NCBI GenBank assembly: GCA_905250025.1
Contig: CAJNOJ010000367.1
Coordinates: forward strand, 1-64,000
DNA: 64,000 nt
Direction: 5' to 3'
Origin: Adineta ricciae
Lineage: Eukaryota > Rotifera > Eurotatoria > Adinetida > Adinetidae
How positions within the stretch are numbered: position 1 is the first letter of the stretch; each line of letters begins with the position of its first letter. The position numbers were made by a program, and so were the translations under genes. This document shows positions 22,406-34,332 of this stretch, one piece after another. The notes beneath the pieces were generated by a model. The model was not told the DNA's origin. It saw only the letters and a program-made list of their open reading frames with translations, and did not search any database.

Positions 22406-24715
22406 TATTCTCTAAAGAACAGATTTTCATATAAGTTTTAAGATTTCTTGGACGTAGAACTTAATCGTTGATCTCCAAAATAATATCTGGCTGCTCTTTA
22501 AAGTTCTTCGTGGTGAAGAGAAGAATGAAATCTGTTTGCAGAGAATGATATATCTATGTAAAGTTTGTAAGCTTTCGACTATGAATCGATTTTTTTAAAA
22601 TGACCTCATTTCTGGATAACATTTTCGTTCAAATGAAGTTAAAATAGTAAAATGAGTACGCATGGGAACGCTAGCCGTGAGTGGCCGACCGACTAGGGGC
22701 TTATTTAAGAAGCTTAGAGAAAATAAAATAAGCGGAGCGTCTGGTTCACTTGACCAACAACTCATTTCCTCGACAGAGTCCTGAAGTCAAAACAATTGAT
22801 TGAACAATCATTAACACAAATAATGAGCGCCCGGAGAAGGTGGAGGTTAGAGTCTGTCGAGCAGATGGATAAGTGAAGATCATGCAGCTACTGCATATTA
22901 CAAATCGAAACGTTGCCTTTTATAGGCGACGACATGCAGTAACAGATAGACAAAGAGATTCACATGATATTGCTCGCAACAATGAGATAAACCCTGGAGA
23001 GTGTGAGAGAGAGAAATTCAGAGGAGACACAAGATAATCACAAACAGAGAAAAGGTGAGATAATATCATCAGGAATAATCCCTGAACAATGAGACACGTG
23101 ATGATAACTAAACGGAGAGAAAACGTTTGAGTTCATCACCCTCACCCACCCTTATTTTCGAGAAATTTGAATTCTTTTGACTTCAAGACTGTGTCGGCTA
23201 AATGGTTTGTCGGTCAAACAGGCTGTCGACCAAAGAATGTGTCGGCCACATGATTGTCGCTCAATTGAATGCGCCCCTAAGCGAAAGTACGTAAATCGAA
23301 TTTTTGTTTTGAATAGTCGGAAGAGAGTCGATGAATAAATGTTTACAAACATTGTTCGCTTTGCTTATATCTTTGAACAGATGGATTCAGAGTAATTTCT
23401 CATGAATAAAGTAGAAAAGGATTAAAAGGAAATAATATGCATAAATATGACTTCAACTCGAAGACGCTTAGATTGAAATACAAGTAAGCTTTTATCTACT
23501 ACTTTTAAAATTCGTTCAGAAAAGGGACAGCGAATTCAACCGATGAGCGCTACTTGTAATATAATGTATTAGAAATGCGAACACTCCTAATAGCCTTTTC
23601 GTTACTTAAGTTTTACACAAGCATAATTCACGGCGAAAATTTCTTGCTATAGTATTAAGTGAAGGAGAATCAAATGGTATAGAAAAGTAGAGCTTTATTT
23701 TCCCTATCTTTCGGTAAAAAAGAATCTCCTTTTCACCTTTTAATAAAGGAATAAAATAGAGATGACATTACTTGTGGATACACCTAAGTAATTACGTTGC
23801 CCTTTCGAGTTTCGGGGAAAATTTTGCCTATCCTATCTTTGAGGCATCACAATCTACTTAATTTAAGCGCGTTTTATCGAACATTTTATAAGAAGCTTGG
23901 TTTCATCACACTTAGAAGTCGCTAATGTGTTGTTTTACGCGATTGACCTAGTTATATTATTCAATGTCAAATGAATCTGAGGTCATTTTGAATCTTCCAA
24001 ATCGATTACAACTACATTGTTGAGTATAAAGGCTAATTTCCTGATGTGTGTACTGAATGCTTCTCACAAATGCTTGTGAGAAAAATCTTTGAAGTTTCTA
24101 ATCGAACATATTTTCTTTATAATGTTCTGCAGCGCAAATGCATAGTGTATATCCTCTCTTTGCCTGAACAACATAATCGCTCATCACACAGCTGGTAGAG
24201 CTACTTCTACCAGTAAAACATTAGCCGTTTTCTTCTGTATTAGTTCTTTCTGATCATAAAATGCATTTTGAAGATTAAATAGGTTTTGATATTATGAACG
24301 ATCTTGATCCTCTACGTGTCTAGTGAATTAAAGACATTATACGAAAGAAAGCTTTGCAGCGACGTTTCCTTTTTCACGATGTCCTCGTTTTAAGATCTTT
24401 GAAAGAAGAACTCAGTGAACATATATACCAAACAATACAATATTATTTTGCTTTGCAAGCTTCTTCAGGTGATAATAGACGAAAATCAACAAAATTGTGA
24501 TTTATCGATTTCTTGCTATTTTAGTGGTCCAAACTATACTCCACTTTTAAAAAAAACTGTCGGTTATGTGATGGTACATAAAATATGAAGAATCATGTGA
24601 GAAATTAGTTTACGTTATAGAAAAATTTCTTTAATTAGCAACGTATAAGATTATGACAATAAGTGTCTTAGAAACATTGACATATTATTAAGGATTTTAG
24701 GTATAGATGGTTTTC
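22406..24715. other. Intergenic, no recognised gene
   Basis: About 2.3 kb of AT-rich sequence without a supported reading frame. One degenerate minisatellite (about 23189-23265) is listed separately. Confidence 0.45.
23189..23265. repeat. Degenerate ~16-bp minisatellite (TGTCGGCCAAA-like)
   Basis: Five imperfect units: TGTCGGCTAAATG, TGTCGGTCAAACAG, TGTCGACCAAAG, TGTCGGCCACATG, TGTCGCTCAATTG. Confidence 0.6.
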
Positions 24716-25645
24716 TCAATTTTCCACTAATGATTGGCGTTGACATTGAGTAAAACTCTTAAGAAAATCTTTTCGATATGTTTTCGAAGTCATAAAATAC
24801 GTGTAGAAGGGTGTGGCACAGCTTATATAAGTAAGTACTACTCCAATAATTGATAGGAAATTTTCAATTTGTATCCACTCCACACTTTTCTGTATTCCCA
24901 TTTGGTTCGTTATTGTAACTTCTAAAACAATGAATGGATAAGGAAAAATTGTTAATACATAAACAATTGCTTGAGCAAGAACTAAAAGAAATAATTGCCG
25001 ATCTCGACGATGAATAATAACAATATGATTACTCATCATTGGTCGAATACGTTTATGTAATTGAGTCATATTATGATATGATAATAAACCAAATATAATC
25101 ATTAATATTGGTGGAATCAAAGAAAGAAATACTGCTATATAAATTGAATAAATTAAATAATATATACCAATAAATGTACATGATCGATTTTCAATTGTGA
25201 CAAAGAATAATGTGGGAATCAATAGAGTATGCCAAGAAATACAAGTTATTCCAATAATTATTCGACATATGAAGGATTTATTGATTAATTGAAGATATTT
25301 ATGACGAGTAACTAATGCAAAACGATCAATACATGCGAGTATAGCAAAAGTTGTCGCTGTTTGATTCCATGTTTGAGATAAATAATAACGGAATTTACAA
25401 AGAATTAGATTTGAACTTGTTGGATTTCCATAATAAAGACCGTACAGAGATAATGAAACATTAAATGTTAAATAAAGACTATTAAATAATGCATTAAATA
25501 ATAAATACATTGCACAAGAACTTTGACGACGTCGACTAAATGAAATGATAATACAAATATTACCAAGATTACCAAAAATTAAAATAATTGGTGTTGCATA
25601 ACGAATTATTTGAAGTTGAATATAAGATAAAATTGCTGTTGACAT
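24716..25645 (-). CDS. Orphan rhodopsin-like GPCR (haplotype A)
   Basis: A single-exon 309-residue protein with seven hydrophobic segments. Family signs: ILIFGNLGNICIII in helix 1 (GN motif), a helix-3 end reading ACIDRF in place of DRY, a cysteine before helix 3 (LILCKFRYY) and one in the second extracellular loop (NRSCTFIG), and a helix-7 end ATPFYTYFMTSKTYRKDF in place of NPxxY followed by a basic helix 8. The ligand is unknown; such divergent receptors form large families in bdelloids. ATG at 25645 begins MSTAILSYIQ. The second copy at 28626-29084 is the same gene from the other haplotype, cut by an assembly junction. Confidence 0.85.
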   Translation of the reverse strand: MSTAILSYIQLQIIRYATPIILIFGNLGNICIIISFSRRRQSSCAMYLLFNALFNSLYLTFNVSLSLYGLYYGNPTSSNLILCKFRYYLSQTWNQTATTFAILACIDRFALVTRHKYLQLINKSFICRIIIGITCISWHTLLIPTLFFVTIENRSCTFIGIYYLIYSIYIAVFLSLIPPILMIIFGLLSYHNMTQLHKRIRPMMSNHIVIIHRRDRQLFLLVLAQAIVYVLTIFPYPFIVLEVTITNQMGIQKSVEWIQIENFLSIIGVVLTYISCATPFYTYFMTSKTYRKDFLKSFTQCQRQSLVEN

Positions 25646-26992
25646 TGCTAATCTGAAAATTTCTTTTTCTTAAAATATTATCAAGACAGAAAAAAGCCAT
25701 CTATGTTATAATGAAAAGATAGTGGTTTTTTCCTGGCGTTTTAATCTGACTAAAATGGATTTATGTCTCATGTTGTCATAGTAGATCGCGTGTTTAATTA
25801 AAATTACAGATCTGATACAAGATTTTCAATAGTTTTTTTTACGTATATTCCCATAAATATGGTGATTTTTTTAGGAAAGATGTGCGCATGGATGGAACTA
25901 CGTCTAGATTTATTTATTTCGCATCAATCTCATACAAGACATGTCTTTTTACACTTTCGTCCATACAAACAGAAGAGAACGCAAGAAAATGCATTGAAGT
26001 AAGGGCATACTAAAGGATAATCTATCAGATGACAAAAAGCAGTGCATGTACACAGCACACGTTGAAGAAAATTTTCTTATTTTCGCTGTCAAAACAGTCC
26101 ATAATAATCAACAATGGACACTATAGAATATTTTGTTAAATAAACTATTTAAGAAAAGAACGTTTCTTCCAAACTTTCGATAAATCTCGAACATGTTCCC
26201 TCTACTGAAAAAAGGTTATACATAGAAGTTGAGTTAAAGTTCATTCCTATTCACCAAGCTTCGACTTCTTTCTTTCTCTTTCCAGAAGAGATATTTTTCT
26301 ACGTCTTTGCTAGAATTTTTTTGTAGAAAGTAGTAGATTGAACAGTATTCTTGAGTGTGATGTGTACAAAGGTAGTAGATTATGAATTTACACAAAATAT
26401 TTTATGTATCTTACATTATGATAGTTATATAACTCAAGAAATCAGAACAAGTTGTATGCGCTTCATATCATTATTACATTGTTATTAGCGGAAAATATGG
26501 CGCAAGAAGATATGCCCGTCCGAGTGACTCCATCTTGTTAGCTACGAAAACATCGACTATACAAATAGTATTTTATACATATGAAGCGCTAGGATGAGTG
26601 TTCTTTTTAGGGTAAGTCATAAAATAAACCTTCTAACTAGTTTCTTCTGGTAACGAAATGAGTGGAGAATCGTAGTTATTCATTTTAAAAATTAATCAAG
26701 AGTGAAAGGCATAACGGAGACAGTTACGTGGAACGACTAGACGTTAGTCTGATAAGAGTTTAGAAAGTAAAATGAGTATGATTAAAAGATTGAGGCTCAT
26801 TATCGAATGATTGGATTATTTAAATGGCGTAATTCGTCTTTCTTTCGCTTGAGGAATATGAGAGATCTTATCATTTTCTTTCAGTAGAGAACCAGCGGCT
26901 ACGGCACCGCGTTACTCGTTGATTAATTTACAAAAAACTTGTCTTTGACGATCGATTTATGATTACATGTAAATATTCTTGTTACTTTTTAT
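25646..26992. other. Spacer between GPCR and NHL gene, haplotype A
   Basis: Contains no gene. It ends in a copy of the R1 dispersed repeat. Relative to haplotype B (29085-30024) it has roughly 500 extra bases between about 26040 and 26555. Confidence 0.6.
26190..26930 (+). repeat. Dispersed repeat family R1, copy 4
   Basis: The clearest relative of copy 1: TTCCCTCTACTGAAAAAAGG at the start, a CTTTCTCTTTCCAGAAGAGATATTTTTCT block, TTAGCGGAAAATATGG, GATATGCCCGTC, GGAACGACTAGACGTTAGTC and AACCAGCGGCTACGGCACCGC at the end. Confidence 0.6.
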
Positions 26993-28624
26993 CTAACAAA
27001 TGGTTTCTCCAATGACGGAGATATTCGGCATAGCAAGAGTTCCGCTAGATGGTACTCTCAAATTGTCGGTGTAGATCAATTGTTGCTTTTGTTTAGGTAG
27101 TCTGGCTTCTTTCGAATGCCGTTGGCCATATCGACGCCAGCGTCTTTGCTTTCGTGCGAGTTCTTGATAGTCACCTTTTGTTAGATCAATACCAAATATA
27201 TATTTCAGCACATCCATGGCAATTATAAATGTAGCCACACTTGATATGAAAATAATAGCGATGTAACTGAATGATCTGGAAACAGCTTGACGCACCACTG
27301 TTGTTTGTTCTATATTTTCACAATATCGACCAGAATAACTTGTTCCAAGACATTCGCACGTGAAATTCAGTAACAATGGTCGACATATACCATTATTCAA
27401 ACATGTAATATTTTTGCAGTAATTTTCTTTGGTTTCACAATAGATATTTGTCCAACCAGACTGGCATGAGCATTCAAATGTCGTCGACGACGTTTCTTTG
27501 CATTTGCCTATTCAGAATAAAATACAATGTATTTCTTCGTTCGAGAATCATTCTTACCGCTATTCTGACATGTATTTGGTTTACATAGTCGATTATCAAC
27601 TTCACATTGAGTACCATTAAAGCCAGACAAACACACACAACTGTACTCATTTATAGTTTTGTTTCCATTGATACAAGTACCGTTATTTTGACAGGGCACA
27701 AGAATATCACATGGTGCAGATGAATGATTGCAATTGGAGCCTATTTGGTTCTGATTGAGACAGGATGGTAAGGTCAAAACTGCCGAAGAAACATTTGCTA
27801 TGAACAATATTATATGAGTTCAATTCGTCCTCAAAGTGCAACTTACCCTTTTGATAAGACACAGTCGTCACTACTGTTGAGAGTTGCGTTGTAGGTTCAT
27901 CTAGAAGGAATAATTTCTTGGCGACACGCAGAATAAATTTCAACAGATATTTACCGCATGAATTATTAACAATGAAAAATTTTTTTATGCGATTGTTGAC
28001 CCATTCAGTGACATAGATATTACCATAAATATCAAAACTAAGGATCTGTGGTGCATTCATTTGATAAGATAATAAACCTGACCCGTTGCATCCGAGCAAA
28101 CATCGAAATCCAGTCGGTCCCGATACCACGATACGCTGATTACCTTTATCGACAATGTAAATATTGTCCTCGGCATCGAAAGTAATTCCTGTTGGATTAT
28201 ATAATGAGATCGTAGTATTGATTGATGTATTCCCTGCTACGGTTGTTCCATTCAATTCATCAGGTCGAAAAAGTTGAATTCGATTATTACCATAATCGGC
28301 TACATATAAATCGAAATTGATATTAACAAAAAGTCCATGTGGTGCATTTAGTTGGTTTGGTAGTGAACCAGCACAATCTCTTCCAGCTACTGTTTTAATC
28401 GAGCCTGAATTCGTATTCAATGATTTTGTCACAATTTGATGGAAACCATTCTTTGAACAATAGAGAGTATTGTTAAAATCGAGAAAGAGACCGAAACATT
28501 GTTGACCAACGAACATCACAGGTGTACTGATATTGTCTGTCAATGAATATTTTTCAACTTGACCATTCTGGTATCCATTATCGATGTAAATATCACCAGC
28601 TATCGAAACGAAAAGGCCTCGAGC
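26993..28624 (-). CDS. NHL-propeller/EGF transmembrane receptor, 3' part (haplotype A)
   Basis: Allele of the complete gene at 30025-32988. Exons read right to left: 27955-28624 (second propeller, cut by the n at 28625), 27847-27900, 27558-27779 and 26993-27507, all joined by phase-1 introns of 50-67 bases. It encodes the end of NHL propeller 2, three EGF-like modules, a transmembrane helix and a basic cytoplasmic tail. The missing 5' part of this haplotype continues at 37797-39061; against haplotype B only about 62 bases are absent between the two pieces. Confidence 0.85.
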
Positions 28625-28625
28625 N
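28625..28625. other. Single-n junction, haplotype A to B
   Basis: The sequence left of it is inside the NHL gene (equivalent to 31657); right of it is inside the GPCR (equivalent to about 25190). Gene order therefore jumps back about 3 kb at a single base. Confidence 0.85.
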
Positions 28626-29084
28626 ATTCCAAATTGTAACAAACAATAATGTAGGAATAAATAAAGTATGCCAAGAAATACAAGTTATTCCAATAATTAT
28701 TCGACATATGAATGATTTATTGATTAATTGAAGATATTTATGACGAGTAACTAATGCAAAACGATCAATACATGCGAGTATAGCAAAAGTTGTTGCTGTT
28801 TGATTCCATGTTTGAGATAAATAATACCGACATTTACAAAGAATTAGATTTGAACTTGTTGGATTTCCATAATAAAGACCATAGAGAGATAATGAAACAT
28901 TAAATGTTAAATAAAAGCTATTAAATAATGCATTAAATAATAAATACATTGCACAAGAACTTTGACGACGTCGACTAAATGAAATGATAATACAAATATT
29001 ACCAAGATTGCCTAAAATTAAAATAATTGGTGTGGCATAACGAATTATTTGAAGTTGAATATAAGATAAAATTGTTGTTGACAT
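28626..29084 (-). CDS. Orphan GPCR, N-terminal part (haplotype B)
   Basis: The first ~150 residues of the same receptor as 24716-25645, starting MSTTILSYIQ at 29084 and covering helices 1-4 with the ACIDRF helix-3 end intact. It is cut by the n at 28625 and is not a biological truncation. The open frame runs on upstream of this ATG, but haplotype A has stops there, so the same start is used. Confidence 0.8.
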
Positions 29085-30024
29085 TGCTAATATGAAAATG
29101 TCTTGGTTTTTAAATGTTACCAAGACAGAAAAAAAAACATCTATTTTATAGTGAAAAGATAATAGTTTTTTCTGACGTTTTAATCTGACTGAAATGGATT
29201 TATGTCCCATGTTGTCCTTGTAGATCGCGTGTTTAATTAATTATTTTTTAATTAAAATTACAGATGTGATACAAGATTTTCATTATGTCTTTTTTACATA
29301 TATTTTTATAAATATGACGATTTTTTAAGGAAAGATGTGTGCACAGATGGAACTACGTCTAGATTTATTTATTTCGCATAAATTATATCAATCTCATACA
29401 AGACATGTCTTCTTATACTTTCGTCCATACAACAGAAGAGAACGCAAGAAAATGCATTGAAGTAAGGGCATACTAAAGGATAATCCATCAGATGAGAAAA
29501 AGCATTATATCGCATGCACACCCGCACCCACACCCACACCCTCACAGAAGCATCGACTATACAAATAGTATTCTAAACATATGAGGCGGTAGGATGGATG
29601 TTCTTTCCAGGATAAATTATAGAATAAACCTTCTTATCTAGTTTCTTCTGGTAACGAAATGAGTGGAAGATCGCCAGTTTGAAAGCAACAATGAAAAGAA
29701 ACGTAGTTATTCACTTTAAAAGTTAAACAAGAGTGAAAGGCATAGCGGAGACAGTTATGGGAACGACTAGACGTTAGTCTAATAAGAGTTTAGGAAGTAA
29801 AATGAGTATGAATAAAAGATTGAGGCTCATGATCAAATGACTGGATTATTTAAATGGCGTAATTCGTATTTCTTTCGCTTGAAGAATATTAGAGATCTTG
29901 CCATTTTTCTTTCAGTAGAGAGCCAGCGACTACGGCATCGCGTTACTTGTTGATTAATTTACAAAAAAACTCGTCTTTGCCAATCGATTTATGGTTACAT
30001 GTAAATATTCTTGTTGATTTTTAT
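29085..30024. other. Spacer, haplotype B, with truncated R1 repeat and telomere-like insert
   Basis: Parallel to 25646-26992 but shorter. The right half of R1 (GGGAACGACTAGACGTTAGTC, AGCCAGCGACTACGGC) is retained at about 29540-29955; the left half is missing and a CACCC-rich stretch stands at the breakpoint. Confidence 0.6.
29523..29550 (-). repeat. Telomere-like G-rich repeat at a deletion breakpoint
   Basis: The plus strand reads CACCCGCACCCACACCC and on; the complement reads TGTGGGTGTGGGTGCGGGTG. As I recall, TGTGGG is the telomeric unit reported in bdelloids. It sits exactly where haplotype B lacks about 500 bases present in A. Confidence 0.45.
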
Positions 30025-32988
30025 CTAACAAATGGTTTCTTCAATGATGGAGATATTCGGCATAGCAAGAGTTCCGCTAGATGGTACTCTCAAACTGTTG
30101 GTGTAGACAAGTCGTTGCATTTGTTTAGGATGTTTGGCTTCTTTCGAATGCCATGGTCTATATCGACGCCAGCGTCTTCGCTTTCGTGCGAGTTCTTGAT
30201 AGTCACCTTTTGTTAAATCAATACCAAATACATATTTCAGCACATCCATGACAATAATAAATGTAGCCACACTTGATATAAAAATAATAGCTATGTAACT
30301 AAATGATCTGGAAACAGCTTGACGCACCACTGTTGTTTGTTCTCTATTTTCACAATATCGACCAGAATAACTTGTTCCAAGGCATTCGCATGTGAAATTC
30401 AATAACAATGGTCGACATATACCATTATTCAAACATGTGATATTTTCACAGTAATTTTCTTTGGTTTCACAATAGGTATTCGTCCAACCAGACCGGCATG
30501 AGCATTCAAATGTCGTGGACGATGTTTCTGTGCATTTACCTATACAGAATAAAAATACAATGTATTTCTTCGTTAAAGAATCATTCCTACCGTTATTCTG
30601 ACATGTATTCGGTTTACATAATCGATTATCAACTTCACATTGAGTACCATTGAAGCCAGACAAACACACACAACTGTAATCATTTACAGTTTTGTTTCCA
30701 TTGATACAAGTACCGCTATTTTGACAGGGCATAAGAATATCACAGGGTGCAGATGAATGATTACAATTGGAACCTATTTGGTTCTGATTGAGACAGGATG
30801 GCAAGATCAAAACTGTCGAAGAAACATTTGCTATGAACAATATTATATGAGTTTAATTCATCCTCAAAGTGCAAATTACCCTTTTGATAAGACACAGTCG
30901 TCACTACTGTTGAGAGTTGCGTTGTGGGTTCATCTAGAAGAAATGATTTCTTGAGGAAACGCAGAGTAAATTTCAATAGATATTTACCGCATGAATTATT
31001 AACAATGAAAAATTGTTTTATGCGATTGTTGGCCCATTCAGTGACGTAGATATTACCATAAATATCAAAACTAAGAATCTGTGGTGCATTCATTTGATAA
31101 GGTAATAAACCTGACCCGTTGCATCCGAGAAAACATCGAAATCCAGTCGGTCCCGATACCACGATACGCTGATTACTTTTATCCACAATGTAAATATTGT
31201 CCTCGGCATCGAAAGTAATTCCTGTTGGATTGTATAATGAGATCGTCGTATTGATTGATGTATTCCCTGCTACAGTTGTTCCATTCAATTCACCAGGTCG
31301 AAAAAGTTGAATTCGATTATTACCATAATCGGCTACATATAAATCGAAATTGATATTAACAAAAAGTCCATGTGGTGCATTTAGTTGGTTTGGCAGTGAA
31401 CCAGCACAATCTCTTCCAGCTACTATTTTAATCGAACCTGAATTCGTATTCAATGATTTTGTCACAATTTGATGGAAACCATTCTTTGAACAATAGAGAG
31501 TATTGTTAAAATCGAGAAAGAGACCGAAACATTGTTGACCAACGAACATCACAGGTGTACTGATATTGTCTGTCAATGAATATTTTTCAACTTGACCATT
31601 CTGGTATCCATTATCAATGTAAATATCACCAGCTATCGAAACAAAAAGGCCTCGAGCAGTTGTGTAATTGCCTGATATTCTTCGCGTAACATTTGTGCTA
31701 TTACTCGACCAAATTAGTATGTCACCTGTATCTCGATTAACTGTATAAATTGTATTATTTCTATCGATAAAGAGACCAAAATTTTGAGTACCAGTCGTTT
31801 CGTTTGTTGAAAAAGTGATTCCATTTGGATTCCAGCTTGCCGATGAGCAGAATTTTAGTCGATTATAGGAAACAACTAAAAGCACATGATAGTTTGTATT
31901 ATACAGATATCGACTAGTACGTTACCATTCGAAGGAATAAAGTTTATTGAATTTGATTGTACTGAAGTTATTTTTGTTGTTGTTAGTGTTGTTGTTGATG
32001 TTATTTCTGTGTAATTACACGAACTATTGATCAGATTGAATTTCTGAATTCGACTATTACCATTGTCAACAACAAATAGGTTTCCAAAACTATCAAAACC
32101 GATGGAATATGGAGAAGACAAGCGAGACGGTGTTGGGCCAGAACTATTGCATCCAGCTATACATCGATAACCGTTGGGTCCTGATCCAACGATGCGATTA
32201 TTACCTTTATCTGCAATGAAAAGATATCCGTTTGCATCCAGTGTAACTCCAGTTGGATTTTTCAATGGAATTGTTGCCATCAATGACTTATTTCCAACGA
32301 GTGTAGTTCCATTCAATTCTCCTGATCGAAAAAACTGAATACGATGATTGTTTGTATCTGCGACATATAAATTATAGCTCGTATCGACAAATATTCCACT
32401 GGGACCGCTCAAAGTAAAAACCGTACTGCCGGATGCACCTGTTCCAGCTACAGTTGTTAAACTAGTACTATTCGATGACATAGTCACTATACGATGAGCA
32501 GTACTCATCGAACAATACATCATATTACGATCATCGATAAAAATACCATAGCATTTATTACATGTGTACATTACTGGAATGCCAACTGTTGAATTTATTG
32601 TCCATTTATCTATTCGACCGGTAAGATTGTCACTGTCAACATATATATAACGAGAGTAAGTAACAAAAAGGCTCATTGGTGTAGACAGATTCGCAAGGGA
32701 AAGTGTCGTTAGTGTGGAATTGCCTTGTGGCCATATGACAATTCGGTTATGTTGTTGATTAGCAACATAAATTGTGTTGTTGTTATCAATAAAAATTGCG
32801 TATGGCTTTGAACCTACGGTAATATTACTGGCAAACGTTGTGGCGTTCAGGTTCCATGTCGCATTTGAACAGAACTTTAGTTGATTGAAAGAAACTGATG
32901 AAGAAGATACATGTTCAATGATGAGGAGAACTATCCAGACAATCGTATTGCTCATGGAAAATAGAAATGCTCTGTTCTCTTTTCGCAA
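30025..32988 (-). CDS. Two-propeller NHL/EGF type I membrane receptor, complete (haplotype B)
   Basis: Five exons: 31926-32988, 30988-31875, 30880-30933, 30591-30812, 30025-30539. Introns are 50, 54, 67 and 51 bases, every one phase 1, giving 913 residues. A signal peptide precedes SSSSVSFNQLKFC; the start may be the second Met (MSNTIVWIVLLII). Exon 1 holds one propeller of NHL repeats (GIFVDTSYNLYVADTNNHRI, GVTLDANGYLFIADKGNNRI, SIGFDSFGNLFVVDNGNSRI). Exon 2 starts with the same NRLKFCSSASWN motif and holds a second propeller. Exons 4-5 encode three EGF-like modules, then a transmembrane helix (YIAIIFISSVATFIIVM) and about 70 basic cytoplasmic residues. NHL propellers and EGF modules bind proteins or glycans outside the cell; the ligand is unknown. 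The symmetrical phase-1 exons explain how the propeller was duplicated. Confidence 0.85.
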
Positions 32989-33393
32989 ATTTTGACCGTG
33001 ATAAACAAAAGTGCATCTGTCCTTAAAGTTTCAGTCTTTCTTCATTACTAACTAAATAGAACAAATAACAACTAGTAGAATAAAGGAAAAATGGATATTT
33101 ATTCTCGTTCATATTTTAGTAGGAGACCATACAAAAAAACATACTTCCGATATGTATTATGTAAAATGTCATCAATGGAATTTTCTTGTTTGCATTTGTT
33201 TCAAGAATATATACATGATCTTTCACTTTCAAACAATGAATAATTAACATTGAGAAGAGAAAATCAATGTTAAGACTTAATTCATTCCATCCACAATATA
33301 TGGATTTATCGATAATATTTACGACAGGGTAAAGGTTACTTTTATACATGAGAACAACATCAAAATTTAATTTTATTGGATGCAAAATATAAC
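32989..33393. other. Spacer upstream of NHL gene (haplotype B)
   Basis: Promoter region of the minus-strand NHL gene and upstream region of the plus-strand remnant that follows. No distinct element found. Colinear with 39062-39469. Confidence 0.45.
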
Positions 33394-34250
33394 ATGTTGG
33401 TAGTCTTCTCGTTTTTCGTTGTTATAAAATCAACTATTTCCGAACAAACAACCATTGATATTCATTCGCACGATCATCAATGTTGATAAATTGAATCTCG
33501 AAATCCACATCTATTTGATTTATCAGAAAATATTGATTATATTTCAACACCGTCTATGACGAAACAAAAGCTTGCGTATTTTTATTGTATAAAAGATCTT
33601 TATCACGACTCCGTTCGTTAAATTCAATTGATTTGTATCTACATTTTCTCGAAGAAAAAAGTCAAGAAACCCTAACAATCTATTCATTTGATCGATTGAG
33701 ATGCGTTGTTTCCCATGTCGTTCGTAAACACTCTTCCTTTCAATTATTATTAGAAGAACGTGAAAAGAATCTATCGGTTGCAATTGTCAACAGAAGTCAA
33801 AAGTAAGGCGAATGTTTTATAAGAATGAAATTATTCTATACTGAATTTTCTATAAAAAAAATAACTAATTCCGTTTCATTCTTTGCAACTGACAACAATT
33901 GTATACATATGCGTGTAGTCAACACTATATAATTCATATTTTTCGAAGGTTGACACACGCACGATTGTCTTTGCGTTGCTTATTTTTCAATTCAGCATAT
34001 ATTGGTAATAACAAAATGATCACCGCAATAACTCTCGTGTACTTGGCTTTGCTCTGATAACAACCAATCAAGGGTTCTCTATTAATGCTAATGAGAGATG
34101 TTCCAGTTTTTGTGGTGATAATTGTACAAAGTACATTCCTTGCAGTGTTTGCAATCCGTATCTTCTTTGTGACAGAGCTTGTGAGTATATCCGTTTTATT
34201 ATCAGTAAAAAATTCTTAACATTCTGTGTATCATTCATTTCTTTTCTGCT
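33394..34250 (+). pseudogene. Small secreted cysteine-rich protein, apparently decayed (haplotype B)
   Basis: ATG at 33394 gives a signal-like MLVVFSFFVVIKSTISEQTT then DIHSHDHQC and stops. In the same frame beyond the stops, NPHLFDLSENIDYISTPSM is shared with haplotype A. At about 34095-34187 a cysteine-rich segment reads NERCSSFCGDNCTKYIPC then SVCNPYLLCDRACEY. Frames and splice sites do not join cleanly, and a 129-bp block (33577-33705) is absent from A. The coding signal rests on conservation of these peptides between haplotypes. Confidence 0.35.
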
Positions 34251-34332
34251 TTAGAAAATTGTTAAGCACTAAACTTTTACCGTAGTTAGTTCTGTTCACA
34301 AGACAAAAAATATTCTGATTTTTGAACGAAAA

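Noticed and set aside
29085..29210. N-terminal extension of the GPCR at 28626-29084
   Set aside because: The other haplotype has stops in this stretch, so the conserved ATG at 29084 is the likely start.
31876..32988. NHL propeller exon as a separate gene with its own C-terminus
   Set aside because: A 50-base phase-1 intron joins it precisely to the next propeller exon, and the extra residues after the donor are intronic.
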